DNA from: Candidatus Aminicenantota bacterium
Lineage (GTDB): Bacteria; Acidobacteriota; Aminicenantia; Aminicenantales; Aminicenantaceae
Direction: 5' to 3'
NCBI GenBank assembly: GCA_030620655.1
Contig: JAUXEH010000084.1
Location: 1 to 10,452 of the forward strand
DNA length: 10,452 nucleotides
A program made the position numbers and the translations under genes. How positions within the stretch are numbered: position 1 is the first letter of the stretch; each line of letters opens with the position of its first letter. The notes beneath the pieces are model-generated. The model had not been told where the DNA came from. It was given only the letters and a program-made list of their open reading frames with translations, and did no database searches. This document shows, in pieces, positions 1-6,327 of this stretch.

Positions 1-1
1 C

Positions 2-1279
2 CCCTGGAAGGTCGAGGATGAGCTGGCCGCGGATTTTGGGATCCTTCCACCGGAGAACTTTCGGGCGGCAGGCCTTTGCCGCAGGGGCTTCCTGGAGGGG
101 GTCACGGGAGAGAGCTTTCGATACATTGAACTACCCAAGAAAGCCTATAAGGTGCGGTGGCGATGCCCGAAAGACGACCTGGTTTGGGAGCTGGATGCCC
201 GGGACGAACACCTCACCTGTTCCCTATGTGGGGGAGACCTCGAGCCCTTGAACGAATACGCACCCCTGGTGGCGAATTATATCGGCGGGCGCGAGATATA
301 CTTCTCCTATGCCGGGAGGATCAAGGTCAAAGGGGATGTGGACAAGGTCTTCACCAACCTGCTGGTGTATGGGACAGGACTGGGGCCGATCGGTATCACA
401 CGCGGCTGTCACCTCATCAACCGGTTGGGAGGGGCCGAGGTGCGGGTGGCCGACCATGCCCGGGCGGTCCGGTGCAACGGCTACATCTTCGAGACCGGGG
501 AGCTGCTCGACAAGGCTCGCGCCCTGATCGAAGAGAGGATGCCGCAAATCAGGTACGAGATGGAAAGAAAGCTGTCGGAGTTTTCCGGCAGGATCAGCGC
601 TGTGGACTACGAGCCGGTCAAACAGGAATCGGAACACATCCTCTTCATCGACTTTGTGGCGGAATTCGAGAACTTCAGGGGGCACGGGGACATAAGCCGG
701 GCGGTGGGTTTTGCCAAACAGGAGATCGAGTCGCTTCTCCAGAATGAGGGTGTCGATTATGATCTCAGTGTGATCGCTCAGGGGCACGACGGAGACCTGA
801 AGCCCAGCCCCAGGAACAAGCGAGGGCGTTTTGTTTCTGCGGAGATCAGGGTTCCAGCAGGAGAGTTCGAGAGCCTCCTCAAAGTAGATAAAGATAAGTT
901 TCTGGCGTTTGTCTGGGTCGACTCCTTGGGAGCGGAGAAACTGGGCTGTCAATTCTATTCCGGGATGGGCGGCGAGATCATACCGGCGGTGTACAAGGCC
1001 ACGCAGGTCAACCCGCAGAGCCCGTTGGTCTCTTCCTTCCAGAACATCTATGCTGAGGAAGACAAGGGGGATGTGGTCTACCGAGTGGAGCTGCCCAATG
1101 TCGAGGTGGGCATCGCCTCGACACGGGAGGGATTGATCTCGCCCGTGGGCCGGGAGGCCTTGAGGTTCATGGGCGTGCGGACTGCCAAGGAATTTGCCGC
1201 TTCTCTGGCGGCGCAGGTTTTGGCGGGTGAGTTCAACCTGGCGCTCGAGATAAGCCGGGAAAAGCTGTACCGCTCTTGA
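2..1279 (+). CDS. HMG-CoA reductase-like protein lacking most catalytic residues (5' partial)
   Basis: The frame is open from base 2, so the gene begins upstream of the window; the GTG at 152 is internal. It ends at TGA 1277-1279, followed at once by TAG. Read by eye against class I HMG-CoA reductase, the order of motifs matches: NYIG for ENVIG, ITRGCHLI for the STNRGCKAI loop, DLKP...GRFVSAE for DKKPAAVNW...GRGKSVVCE, YKATQVNP for FIATGQDP, LPNVEVG for MPSIEVG, and a C-terminal QVLAGEFNLAL for the VLAGELSL helix. The Lys of DLKP (codon 800-802) is kept. The catalytic Glu position is Thr (374-376), the catalytic Asp is Asn (1010-1012), the C-terminal SHM His is absent, and DAMGMN is not recognisable. 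Upstream of the reductase-like part, CPK (about 163-171) and CSLCG (about 218-232) suggest a partial zinc-ribbon-like segment. It may be a pseudoenzyme or a homologue with another activity. The homology call is from memory of the family. Confidence 0.65.
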   Translation, partial: PWKVEDELAADFGILPPENFRAAGLCRRGFLEGVTGESFRYIELPKKAYKVRWRCPKDDLVWELDARDEHLTCSLCGGDLEPLNEYAPLVANYIGGREIYFSYAGRIKVKGDVDKVFTNLLVYGTGLGPIGITRGCHLINRLGGAEVRVADHARAVRCNGYIFETGELLDKARALIEERMPQIRYEMERKLSEFSGRISAVDYEPVKQESEHILFIDFVAEFENFRGHGDISRAVGFAKQEIESLLQNEGVDYDLSVIAQGHDGDLKPSPRNKRGRFVSAEIRVPAGEFESLLKVDKDKFLAFVWVDSLGAEKLGCQFYSGMGGEIIPAVYKATQVNPQSPLVSSFQNIYAEEDKGDVVYRVELPNVEVGIASTREGLISPVGREALRFMGVRTAKEFAASLAAQVLAGEFNLALEISREKLYRS

Positions 1280-1324
1280 TAGCCTGCGGGAGTGGCAGAG
1301 TTTGCTCTTTGGAGACAAAAAATT

Positions 1325-1340
1325 TCACCTCTAAAGGTGA
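1325..1340. promoter_or_regulatory. Short perfect dyad TCACCT-N4-AGGTGA
   Basis: A 6-bp perfect inverted repeat with a 4-nt spacer lies 45 bp after the HMGR-like gene and 72 bp before the coiled-coil gene. No T-run follows, so it is not a typical terminator. It abuts TTGAAC (1341-1346), a possible -35 box, with AAAATA at 1365-1370 as a poor -10 partner. It could be an operator for the small gene at 1412, but no regulator is identifiable. Confidence 0.25.
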
Positions 1341-1400
1341 TTGAACTTCGCGGCGCCTTTGAACAAAATAGATACACGCGAAAGCAATGTTAATTTTATG

Positions 1401-1405
1401 AGGAG
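1401..1405 (+). promoter_or_regulatory. Ribosome binding site of the coiled-coil gene
   Basis: AGGAG lies 6 nt before ATG 1412 and fixes that start. No other start codon with comparable spacing is seen in the gap. Confidence 0.7.
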
Positions 1406-1411
1406 ACTATA

Positions 1412-1708
1412 ATGGCTCTCACCAAAGATCAAGAGGACCTTTACCGCAAGACCATGGAAGAGGCCAAGGCGCAGTTGGACACCATCGATGAAGAGATGGA
1501 AAAGGAGATCCAGAAAGCCCGGGAAAGGCTGGCCAAGCTCCAGGAGTCCAAACGCTCGTTCCGCCAGCTGTATGAAGGTGCCGCCCAGCTGCTGGGTATC
1601 AAGGTCGATCTGGACGCAGAAGGATCTGAGCTGAAGCAGGGACTCAACGGCCAGGCCGGCGATAAAGGCGACTCCAAGGGTCAAGGTGAAGCTGCTGCGC
1701 AGGGTTGA
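1412..1708 (+). CDS. Small charged coiled-coil protein of unknown function
   Basis: The product is 98 aa with no signal peptide or membrane segment, so it is probably cytoplasmic. Residues about 5-50 are rich in Glu, Lys, Arg, Gln and Leu with heptad-like spacing (DLYRKTMEEAKAQLDTIDEE, then EIQKARERLAKLQESK), which predicts a long amphipathic helix or coiled coil. A short stretch YEGAAQLLGIKVDL follows, and the C-terminal 25 residues or so are Gly/Lys/Gln/Asp-rich and likely disordered. No known family is recognised. A strong AGGAG site at good spacing and codon use like its neighbours support a real gene. It stands alone, with 132 nt before and 89 nt after, so it may have its own promoter; function cannot be inferred from context. 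Confidence 0.7.
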   Translation: MALTKDQEDLYRKTMEEAKAQLDTIDEEMEKEIQKARERLAKLQESKRSFRQLYEGAAQLLGIKVDLDAEGSELKQGLNGQAGDKGDSKGQGEAAAQG

Positions 1709-1763
1709 TCCCCTTATCGCCCTGTAGCGCCGCTCCTCGGTCCTGCTTCCCCCACCTCTCTAC

Positions 1764-1791
1764 TTGATTCACTCCTTTATCCTGATAGAAT
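1764..1791 (+). promoter_or_regulatory. Sigma70-type promoter with extended -10 for the EamA transporter
   Basis: TTGATT (1764-1769), a 16-nt spacer, and TAGAAT (1786-1791) preceded by TGA, which gives an extended -10. The predicted transcription start, about 7 nt beyond the -10, falls at about 1797-1799, that is, on the ATG at 1798. The mRNA would therefore be leaderless if translation starts there, or have a leader of about 40 nt if it starts at ATG 1840. Confidence 0.55.
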
Positions 1792-1797
1792 ACCCCT

Positions 1798-2712
1798 ATG
1801 CTTCCGGAGCAGACGGTATTCGCACATCAGGGAGAGCTGATGGCCCTGTCCGCCGGCCTGTTCTGGGCGGTGGCCGTCATCCTGTTCCGCATCACGGGCA
1901 GGGATATGCGGCCCCTGAGCCTGAATCTGTTTAAATGCACGTTCTGCATCGGGCTGTTTTTGATCACATCATTGGTGCTGCGCGAGCCCCTGTTTCCGGA
2001 CCTGCCCCTCCACACCTACGGCATCATGCTCCTCAGCGGCCTGGTCGGTATCGGTGTCTCCGACACCCTCTTTTTCGCCAGCCTCAACCGGCTCGGGGCC
2101 GGGTTTTCCGCCATCGTCAACTGCAGCTACAGCCCCCTGGTCATCATCCTGGCTGCGCTTTTCCTGGGTGAGCGCATGCGACCCCTCCAGCTCGCGGGTG
2201 TGGGCATGATCATCGGCGCCGTATTGATCATCTCCAGGGACGAGAACGACCGGTCCCCTATCCGACGCAAGGACCTGCTGGCCGGCATCGCGTTGGGCCT
2301 GGCCGCCATGCTGTCCATGGCCGTGAGCATCGTCATCATGAAACCCTACCTGCCGCAGGTACCTCTCCTATGGGCCACACTCGTGCGGACGGTCGGGGGG
2401 CTGGCCCTGCTGGCCGTGGGGTTCTCCTTCAACCCCCGGCGCAGGGACTATGCGGCTGAGATGAGGAACCCGCGCCTGTGGCTGCCGCTGGCCGCGAGCT
2501 CCTTCTTCGGAGGGTATCTGGCTTTTACGGCCTGGATGGGGGGCATGAAATACACCCTGGCCTCCACGGCGGCCGCGCTCAATCAGATGAGCACTATCTT
2601 CATCTTCATCCTGGGTATTATCATCTTGAAGGAGAGCGTGACGCAGGGGAAGATCCTGGCCCTGGTCTTGGCCCTGGGCGGGGTGGTTCTGATAACGTTT
2701 ACTGCTGGTTAG
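1798..2712 (+). CDS. EamA/DMT-family inner-membrane transporter
   Basis: The product is 304 aa, the usual length for a ten-TM drug/metabolite transporter of two EamA repeats. Repeat one runs about residues 12-146 and opens with GELMALSAGLFWAVAVILFR, typical of the family. It includes SDTLFFASLNRLGAG and ends near LAALFLGERMRPLQLAGVGM. Repeat two runs about 162-302 with GGYLAFTAWMGGMKYTLAST, then IFILGIIILKESVTQGKILA and a last helix to the C terminus. EamA members export or take up small metabolites; the substrate cannot be read from sequence. Start choice is open: ATG 1798 has no Shine-Dalgarno and sits on the predicted transcription start, whereas ATG 1840 has AGGGAGAG (1829-1836) before it but would lose conserved GEL. 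The 3' end overlaps the convergent CBM9-like gene by 14 nt. Confidence 0.9.
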   Translation: MLPEQTVFAHQGELMALSAGLFWAVAVILFRITGRDMRPLSLNLFKCTFCIGLFLITSLVLREPLFPDLPLHTYGIMLLSGLVGIGVSDTLFFASLNRLGAGFSAIVNCSYSPLVIILAALFLGERMRPLQLAGVGMIIGAVLIISRDENDRSPIRRKDLLAGIALGLAAMLSMAVSIVIMKPYLPQVPLLWATLVRTVGGLALLAVGFSFNPRRRDYAAEMRNPRLWLPLAASSFFGGYLAFTAWMGGMKYTLASTAAALNQMSTIFIFILGIIILKESVTQGKILALVLALGGVVLITFTAG

Positions 2713-3556
2713 CGAGCAGGACGTCCACCCAGATATCGTACTTCTTGGGCATCTGTTTCCGCATCCTGGCGAGCCCGATGTTTGAGTCCAGCCTGGTACT
2801 TGCGCCGCCGCTTTCTGACGACAATCCTCCACGGGCTCTATTTGACGCTTGAGAGCCCTGGTCTCCCATGCGGGCCGTCATGGCTTCCTTCCACTCATCG
2901 GTGGCACCGCCCCAGTGGAATCCGACCTTGATCTGCTGTCCGGGGGCCGCGCCGATACCGGGCGCCATTTCCGCGGGCCTTGCCAGCGGGATAGCGAATT
3001 CCCAGATATAGATGCCGTCCTGGCCCGGGTTCGCCCGGAAGATGGCCGGGACCATCCCTTCGACTTTCTCGAGCGTCTGGGTTTTGGCCTTCTTGTTCGT
3101 CACCTGGATGTCGTGGTCGACGTAGAACTCATTGACCCTGATCTTGTCCTTGTCTTCCTGAGAGAGCGGGCCCTGGTCCGCCTCCATCTTGGCGATGAAT
3201 TCCTCGGCTGTGATCTGTTTCTTCCGGAAGTTGATGAAGTAGTCTTTCTTCTTTTTTCCGTTGGGGTCGAGGTACACGGTCATCCCCGTCCAGGAGATAG
3301 AACTCATGAACTTCTTGGGATCTTTGAATTTGAACAGAACATAGAGAAAATTGGCATCGTTCTTGAACGCATAGTCCGCAGCGACCTTTTTCTCGAAGAA
3401 CGGAGTCGCATCCTGCCAGTCGAATTCCGTCCCGTCCACCGACATCTGAGCCGCGTTCCATGTGGATTTGTATGCGTCCTTCGCCAAAAGCGTCGAAGGC
3501 AGCACCGCGACCAGCATGAAAGTGACCAGGATTCCGATAGAATTTTTCTTGGTCAT
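2699..3556 (-). CDS. Exported CBM9/DOMON-like protein
   Basis: The product is 285 aa. The start at 3556 is chosen because GGAGGTGA lies just upstream (3559-3566) and the protein then opens with a clear signal peptide (MTKK, hydrophobic residues about 6-24, probable cleavage at LLA/KD). The open frame continues upstream, but that part lacks a ribosome site and crosses the promoter. Residues 38-110 (SVDGTEFDWQDATPFF, DYAFKNDANFLYVLFKFKDP, TGMTVYLDPNGKKKK) resemble the CBM9-like/DOMON beta-sandwich, which in other proteins binds sugars or haem. IYIWEFAIPLAR (182-193) fits a later strand of the same fold. The C-terminal third has a low-complexity Ser/Gly/Arg stretch (about 234-256) and ends KKYDIWVDVLLANQQ. 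No catalytic motif is seen, so the ligand is unknown. It is probably periplasmic or extracellular and has its own promoter. Confidence 0.8.
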   Translation of the reverse strand: MTKKNSIGILVTFMLVAVLPSTLLAKDAYKSTWNAAQMSVDGTEFDWQDATPFFEKKVAADYAFKNDANFLYVLFKFKDPKKFMSSISWTGMTVYLDPNGKKKKDYFINFRKKQITAEEFIAKMEADQGPLSQEDKDKIRVNEFYVDHDIQVTNKKAKTQTLEKVEGMVPAIFRANPGQDGIYIWEFAIPLARPAEMAPGIGAAPGQQIKVGFHWGGATDEWKEAMTARMGDQGSQASNRARGGLSSESGGASTRLDSNIGLARMRKQMPKKYDIWVDVLLANQQ

Positions 3557-3558
3557 TT

Positions 3559-3566
3559 TCACCTCC
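3559..3566 (-). promoter_or_regulatory. Strong Shine-Dalgarno site fixing the CBM9-like gene start
   Basis: On the minus strand GGAGGTGA precedes ATG 3556 by two A residues, with the GGAGG core 5 nt away. It is a near-complete complement to the 16S 3' end, and it decides the start at 3556 over the longer open frame reaching 3676. Confidence 0.8.
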
Positions 3567-3608
3567 ATATCCATGCAGGGTATTATTGTTTGTTGTTGGG
3601 ACGCATTC

Positions 3609-3638
3609 ATTATAGCAAATCTTCCCGACAATTTGAAA
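3609..3638 (-). promoter_or_regulatory. Promoter of the CBM9-like gene (consensus extended -10)
   Basis: On the minus strand TATAAT (complement of 3609-3614) is preceded by TGC, a perfect extended -10. The -35 is weak (TTTCAA, 18 nt upstream). The predicted start near 3602 gives a leader of about 45 nt ahead of ATG 3556. Confidence 0.6.
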
Positions 3639-3670
3639 CTAAAATTCCATTCCGAAAGCCGCTCAAGGCC

Positions 3671-3699
3671 TTGCATTGCCCGAGTTATTAAAGGATAAT
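3671..3699 (+). promoter_or_regulatory. Promoter of the five-TM membrane protein gene
   Basis: TTGCAT (3671-3676), a 17-nt spacer and GATAAT (3694-3699). The predicted start near 3706 leaves a leader of about 23 nt containing GGAG (3717-3720). The TTG at 3699 lies at the end of the -10 box, so it cannot be the translation start; ATG 3729 is. With the promoter on the other strand it forms a divergent pair within 172 bp. Confidence 0.65.
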
Positions 3700-3728
3700 T
3701 GGCGAGTTATATTTCTGGAGAGAACAAC

Positions 3729-4565
3729 ATGAAAAAAGTGCTGCTTTGGATACTGGCTTTCCTGCTGACGGCTGTGGTGCTCGTGTACCAGCGTGTCACC
3801 GGGCCCACCTATGAGAAGCGGGTCAAGGTGGAGCTGGCCGGCGAGACCGTCTCGGCTGAGCTTCTCCGAACCCATGTGATCACCGCCGACTGCCCGGTCC
3901 GCATAACCGTGCCCGGGCAGGACTTCGAGGGCTATGTGGAATACAAACGCTTCCCCACCAACGATCCCTGGACCCGGCTGGACATGCAGCGGGAAGGGAG
4001 CGACCTCGTCGCCTTTCTCCCCAAACAGCCCATGGCCGGCAAGCTGGCCTACCAGGTGACCCTGTCTTCCCAGGGTCAGGAGGTCACCCTCCCCGGTGAC
4101 GAGCCCGTGGTCATGCGCTACAAGGGAGAGGTGCCCGGCCTCGTCCTCATCCTGCACATCTTCGTCATTTTCGGGGCCCTGTTTTTCGCATTCCGGGCCG
4201 GGTTGGAAGCCCTTCGCAAGGACGGTAAGGTCCGCAAGCTGGCCATCATCACGGCCGTGTTCCTTTTTGTGGGCGGGATCATACTGGGGCCCATCATGCA
4301 GAAATATGCCTTCGACGCGTTCTGGACGGGGTTCCCGGTCGGGAAGGACCTGACCGACACCAAGACCTTGTTCGCGCTCCTGGCGTGGATCGTCGCCCTC
4401 ATCGCCGGACGCGGGGGCAAACCCGCCCGGGGCTGGTATGTGGCGGCCTTCGTGCTGACCCTGTTCGTCTTCATCATCCCGCACAGCGTCCTGGGTTCGG
4501 AGCTGGATTATTCGGCGCTGGACCAGGCCGCCCAGGCTCTGCCTGAGGCCCTGCCGCGGATGTGA
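3729..4565 (+). CDS. Five-TM integral membrane protein of unknown function
   Basis: The product is 278 aa. ATG 3729 has GGAG 8 nt upstream and opens MKKVLLWILAFLLTAVVLVY, an N-terminal membrane anchor (about 4-21). Residues 22-135 form a soluble, probably periplasmic domain rich in beta-strand character (YEKRVKVELAGETVSAELLR, CPVRITVPGQDFEGYVEYKR, KLAYQVTLSSQGQEVTLPGD). Four hydrophobic segments follow at about 137-158, 171-190, 213-227 and 236-253, with basic loops RKDGKVRK and GRGGKPARG between them. No named family is recognised and no enzymatic motif is visible. It has its own promoter and is followed by a bidirectional terminator, so it is transcribed alone. The single periplasmic sandwich domain plus a membrane bundle could suit a sensor or accessory role, but this is a guess. 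Confidence 0.75.
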   Translation: MKKVLLWILAFLLTAVVLVYQRVTGPTYEKRVKVELAGETVSAELLRTHVITADCPVRITVPGQDFEGYVEYKRFPTNDPWTRLDMQREGSDLVAFLPKQPMAGKLAYQVTLSSQGQEVTLPGDEPVVMRYKGEVPGLVLILHIFVIFGALFFAFRAGLEALRKDGKVRKLAIITAVFLFVGGIILGPIMQKYAFDAFWTGFPVGKDLTDTKTLFALLAWIVALIAGRGGKPARGWYVAAFVLTLFVFIIPHSVLGSELDYSALDQAAQALPEALPRM

Positions 4566-4595
4566 TCGGGGCAGGCTGCTTTTTCACGTAGAAAG

Positions 4596-4640
4596 AAAAA
4601 AATGGGGACAGTCCCTTCTGGGGACAGTCCCCATTTTTTT
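4596..4640. terminator. Bidirectional intrinsic terminator made of paired GGGGACAGTCCC units
   Basis: The left arm 4596-4615 (A7 then TGGGGACAGTCCC) and the right arm 4621-4640 (GGGACAGTCCCCA then T7) pair over 20 positions with one central A-A mismatch and a 5-nt loop (TTCTG). The GC stem flanked by A7/T7 works in both directions, serving the membrane-protein gene ending at 4565 and the TonB-domain gene ending at 4640. The T-run overlaps the TAA stop of the latter. Each arm is itself nearly palindromic (GGGGAC-A-GTCCCC), so two smaller hairpins are an alternative fold. Confidence 0.85.
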
Positions 4641-5860
4641 TACTGGAGATGGAACCGCACCGTCACGCTGAAAGAGATCGGGGTCGGGACCCCTTTACTC
4701 ATAAACGGCTCATATACCCACTGGCGCAGGGCCTCGATGGCGGCCTTATCCAGGGCCGGGATGGACTTCAGCACCTCGACATTATTCACCCGGCCCTCTT
4801 CATCCGTGGTCACATAGAGGATCACCGAGCCCTGGATCCCGGCCTGGCGGGCCGCCTCGGGATAGACCGGGTCGACACGCTTGATCACCCTGGGGGGTTC
4901 GATGTCTCCTCCCGCTTCGACAGCTTCCTGTGATTTATCCCTCAACTGGAAATTTACCGTCACGGAAAACACGACCGGTTGAGGTTCCCCGTATTGGAGG
5001 TAGGGCTTATACCGCCATTTCTTCACGGCGTCGATGGCAGCCTTATTGAGGTCGTCATATTTCCCCTTGAGCACCAGAACACGCTCCACCTCGCCTTGTG
5101 TATCTGTCCGCACATTCAGTATGACGGTATCCATCTTGCCGGCCCTGCGCGCCGTCTCCGGATAGACCGGATCCACTTTGTGGATCAGCTTGGGAGGATC
5201 GATGGCATCCGTGGCCTTGATCGCCCCTTTCTCGAACTCTTTGACCTTCTCGGGATCGACCGGGGGGGCAGGAGGAGCCGGGGCCAGTGGGGGTGGTGGC
5301 GGCGGCGGCAGAATCTTGTCGGCAGGACCGGTGATTAAGAAGGACACGAAGTAGGGCTTCCCCTTCCGGTCCTCGAAGCCGAACACCGCGCTGTGACCGC
5401 CGTGGAGCAGCATCTCGGTCGTCAGCACGTTCTTGAGCTTCTTTTTATCTTCATCCTGTACTTGTTCGTTCACCAGGACCAGGAACCGCCCGCCGGCTCG
5501 CCATTCCTTGAGCAGCACGCGCACTTCATAGGAGTGGCTGTTGAGCCGGAAGTGATGCCGCACCGAGTCGCCCTTCTCTGCGCCGAACCGCAGTTCGGTC
5601 TCGGTCAGGACCTTGACATCCGCCAGGTTGAAGACCTTCATGATCTGAGCCTTCTCTTTTTCCAGGTCCATCCCCAAACTCAGGTTGGCGGTGATGGTGG
5701 GCTGGATGTAGGACGAGGTGACGAACTCGGGGAAATCTACCTGCCCCTGCCGGGTGCCCTCGTACACCCGGAGCTTGATGTCCAGTCGGACGGCCGCGCC
5801 GAGCGTGGACAGGGCCGTGAGAAACATCAGGATAAATATCACCAGGATCACTTTTTTCAT
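4640..5860 (-). CDS. Periplasmic protein with tandem TonB C-terminal domains
   Basis: The product is 406 aa. MKKVILVIFILMFLTALSTLGAAV is a signal peptide or membrane anchor. Residues 25-178 form a domain I do not recognise (FPEFVTSSYIQPTITANLSL, MLLHGGHSAVFGFEDRKGKP). A Pro-rich linker follows (about 184-203, including P7). Two TonB C-terminal domains come next, about 220-306 and 319-406. Each has the family pattern PP-x-hydrophobic-I-x-x-VDPVYPE-x-AR-x-AG, then VIL-x-V-x-T-D-x-x-G-x-V, KAAI-A-x-x-x-W-Y-P, and a closing FSVTV-F strand. TonB domains contact TonB boxes of outer-membrane receptors; tandem copies are less usual. Two starts are possible. ATG 5866 overlaps the upstream stop as ATGA but its AGGAG lies only 1 nt away. 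ATG 5860 has that AGGAG at 7 nt, so it is preferred. It is the last gene of the sigma/anti-sigma operon. Confidence 0.85.
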   Translation of the reverse strand: MKKVILVIFILMFLTALSTLGAAVRLDIKLRVYEGTRQGQVDFPEFVTSSYIQPTITANLSLGMDLEKEKAQIMKVFNLADVKVLTETELRFGAEKGDSVRHHFRLNSHSYEVRVLLKEWRAGGRFLVLVNEQVQDEDKKKLKNVLTTEMLLHGGHSAVFGFEDRKGKPYFVSFLITGPADKILPPPPPPPLAPAPPAPPVDPEKVKEFEKGAIKATDAIDPPKLIHKVDPVYPETARRAGKMDTVILNVRTDTQGEVERVLVLKGKYDDLNKAAIDAVKKWRYKPYLQYGEPQPVVFSVTVNFQLRDKSQEAVEAGGDIEPPRVIKRVDPVYPEAARQAGIQGSVILYVTTDEEGRVNNVEVLKSIPALDKAAIEALRQWVYEPFMSKGVPTPISFSVTVRFHLQ

Positions 5861-5862
5861 GC

Positions 5863-6327
5863 TCATTCTCCTTCGCTGTTCTTTTCGACCCACACGAGCG
5901 TCATGTTGACGTCCTGAGGTTGGAACACATAGGCACGCGCCGGCTCGTCTCCGATCCTTATGTAATCGATCTGGAGCTTCCGGCTCAGGTCCGCGGAACC
6001 GTTCCCGAGCGGACCCCTGTGCAGCCAGAGGCTGGCCACCACCGCGGCCAACAGGCCCGCGGCCACGGCCACCCACTGCCAAATCGGGCTGGGAGCTCGA
6101 GCTTTCTCCGCCTCCCCGGGGCGCAATCGGTGGCTGATAGCAGGCCAGAAATCCTTAACGGAAACCAGATCCCTCTCCTGCACCAGGACGGCGAGGGCCT
6201 CCTCCCTGGCGGCCAGCTTCCCCGTACAGGCCGCACATCCCATCACATGACGCCGGATGAGGAGGTCCTGCCAGGCTTTCACGGGCAGGACACGTATGAG
6301 CAGGTCAACCATTCTGCAGCGCCACAT
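5863..6327 (-). CDS. Membrane-anchored zinc-type anti-sigma factor
   Basis: The product is 154 aa. H27-x3-C31-x2-C34 is the signature of zinc-binding anti-sigma domains, here in RRHVMGCAACTG within a helical N-terminal region that would bind the sigma factor in the cytoplasm. Cys4 could be the fourth ligand. One TM helix spans about residues 82-102 (IWQWVAVAAGLLAAVVASLWL), leaving a periplasmic tail of about 50 aa. The start at 6327 has GGAGGGAG a few bases upstream and lies 23 nt inside the sigma gene, indicating translational coupling. The later Met (codon 6310-6312) lacks a ribosome site. Its stop overlaps or abuts the TonB-domain gene. By family knowledge such proteins hold their partner sigma at the membrane until a signal arrives; the signal is not apparent here. 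Confidence 0.8.
   Translation of the reverse strand: MWRCRMVDLLIRVLPVKAWQDLLIRRHVMGCAACTGKLAAREEALAVLVQERDLVSVKDFWPAISHRLRPGEAEKARAPSPIWQWVAVAAGLLAAVVASLWLHRGPLGNGSADLSRKLQIDYIRIGDEPARAYVFQPQDVNMTLVWVEKNSEGE

Noticed and set aside
224..1318. Long open frame on the minus strand opposite the HMGR-like gene
   Set aside because: It is antisense to a protein with clear family motifs; its translation has no recognisable domain and no ribosome site. GC-rich codon use keeps the opposite frame open.
3557..3676. Longer N terminus for the CBM9-like protein
   Set aside because: It would bury the signal peptide about 40 residues inside and overlap the TATAAT promoter; the GGAGGTGA site supports 3556.
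2849..3691. Plus-strand open frame opposite the CBM9-like gene
   Set aside because: The minus-strand product has a signal peptide, consensus ribosome site and promoter; the plus frame has none of these.
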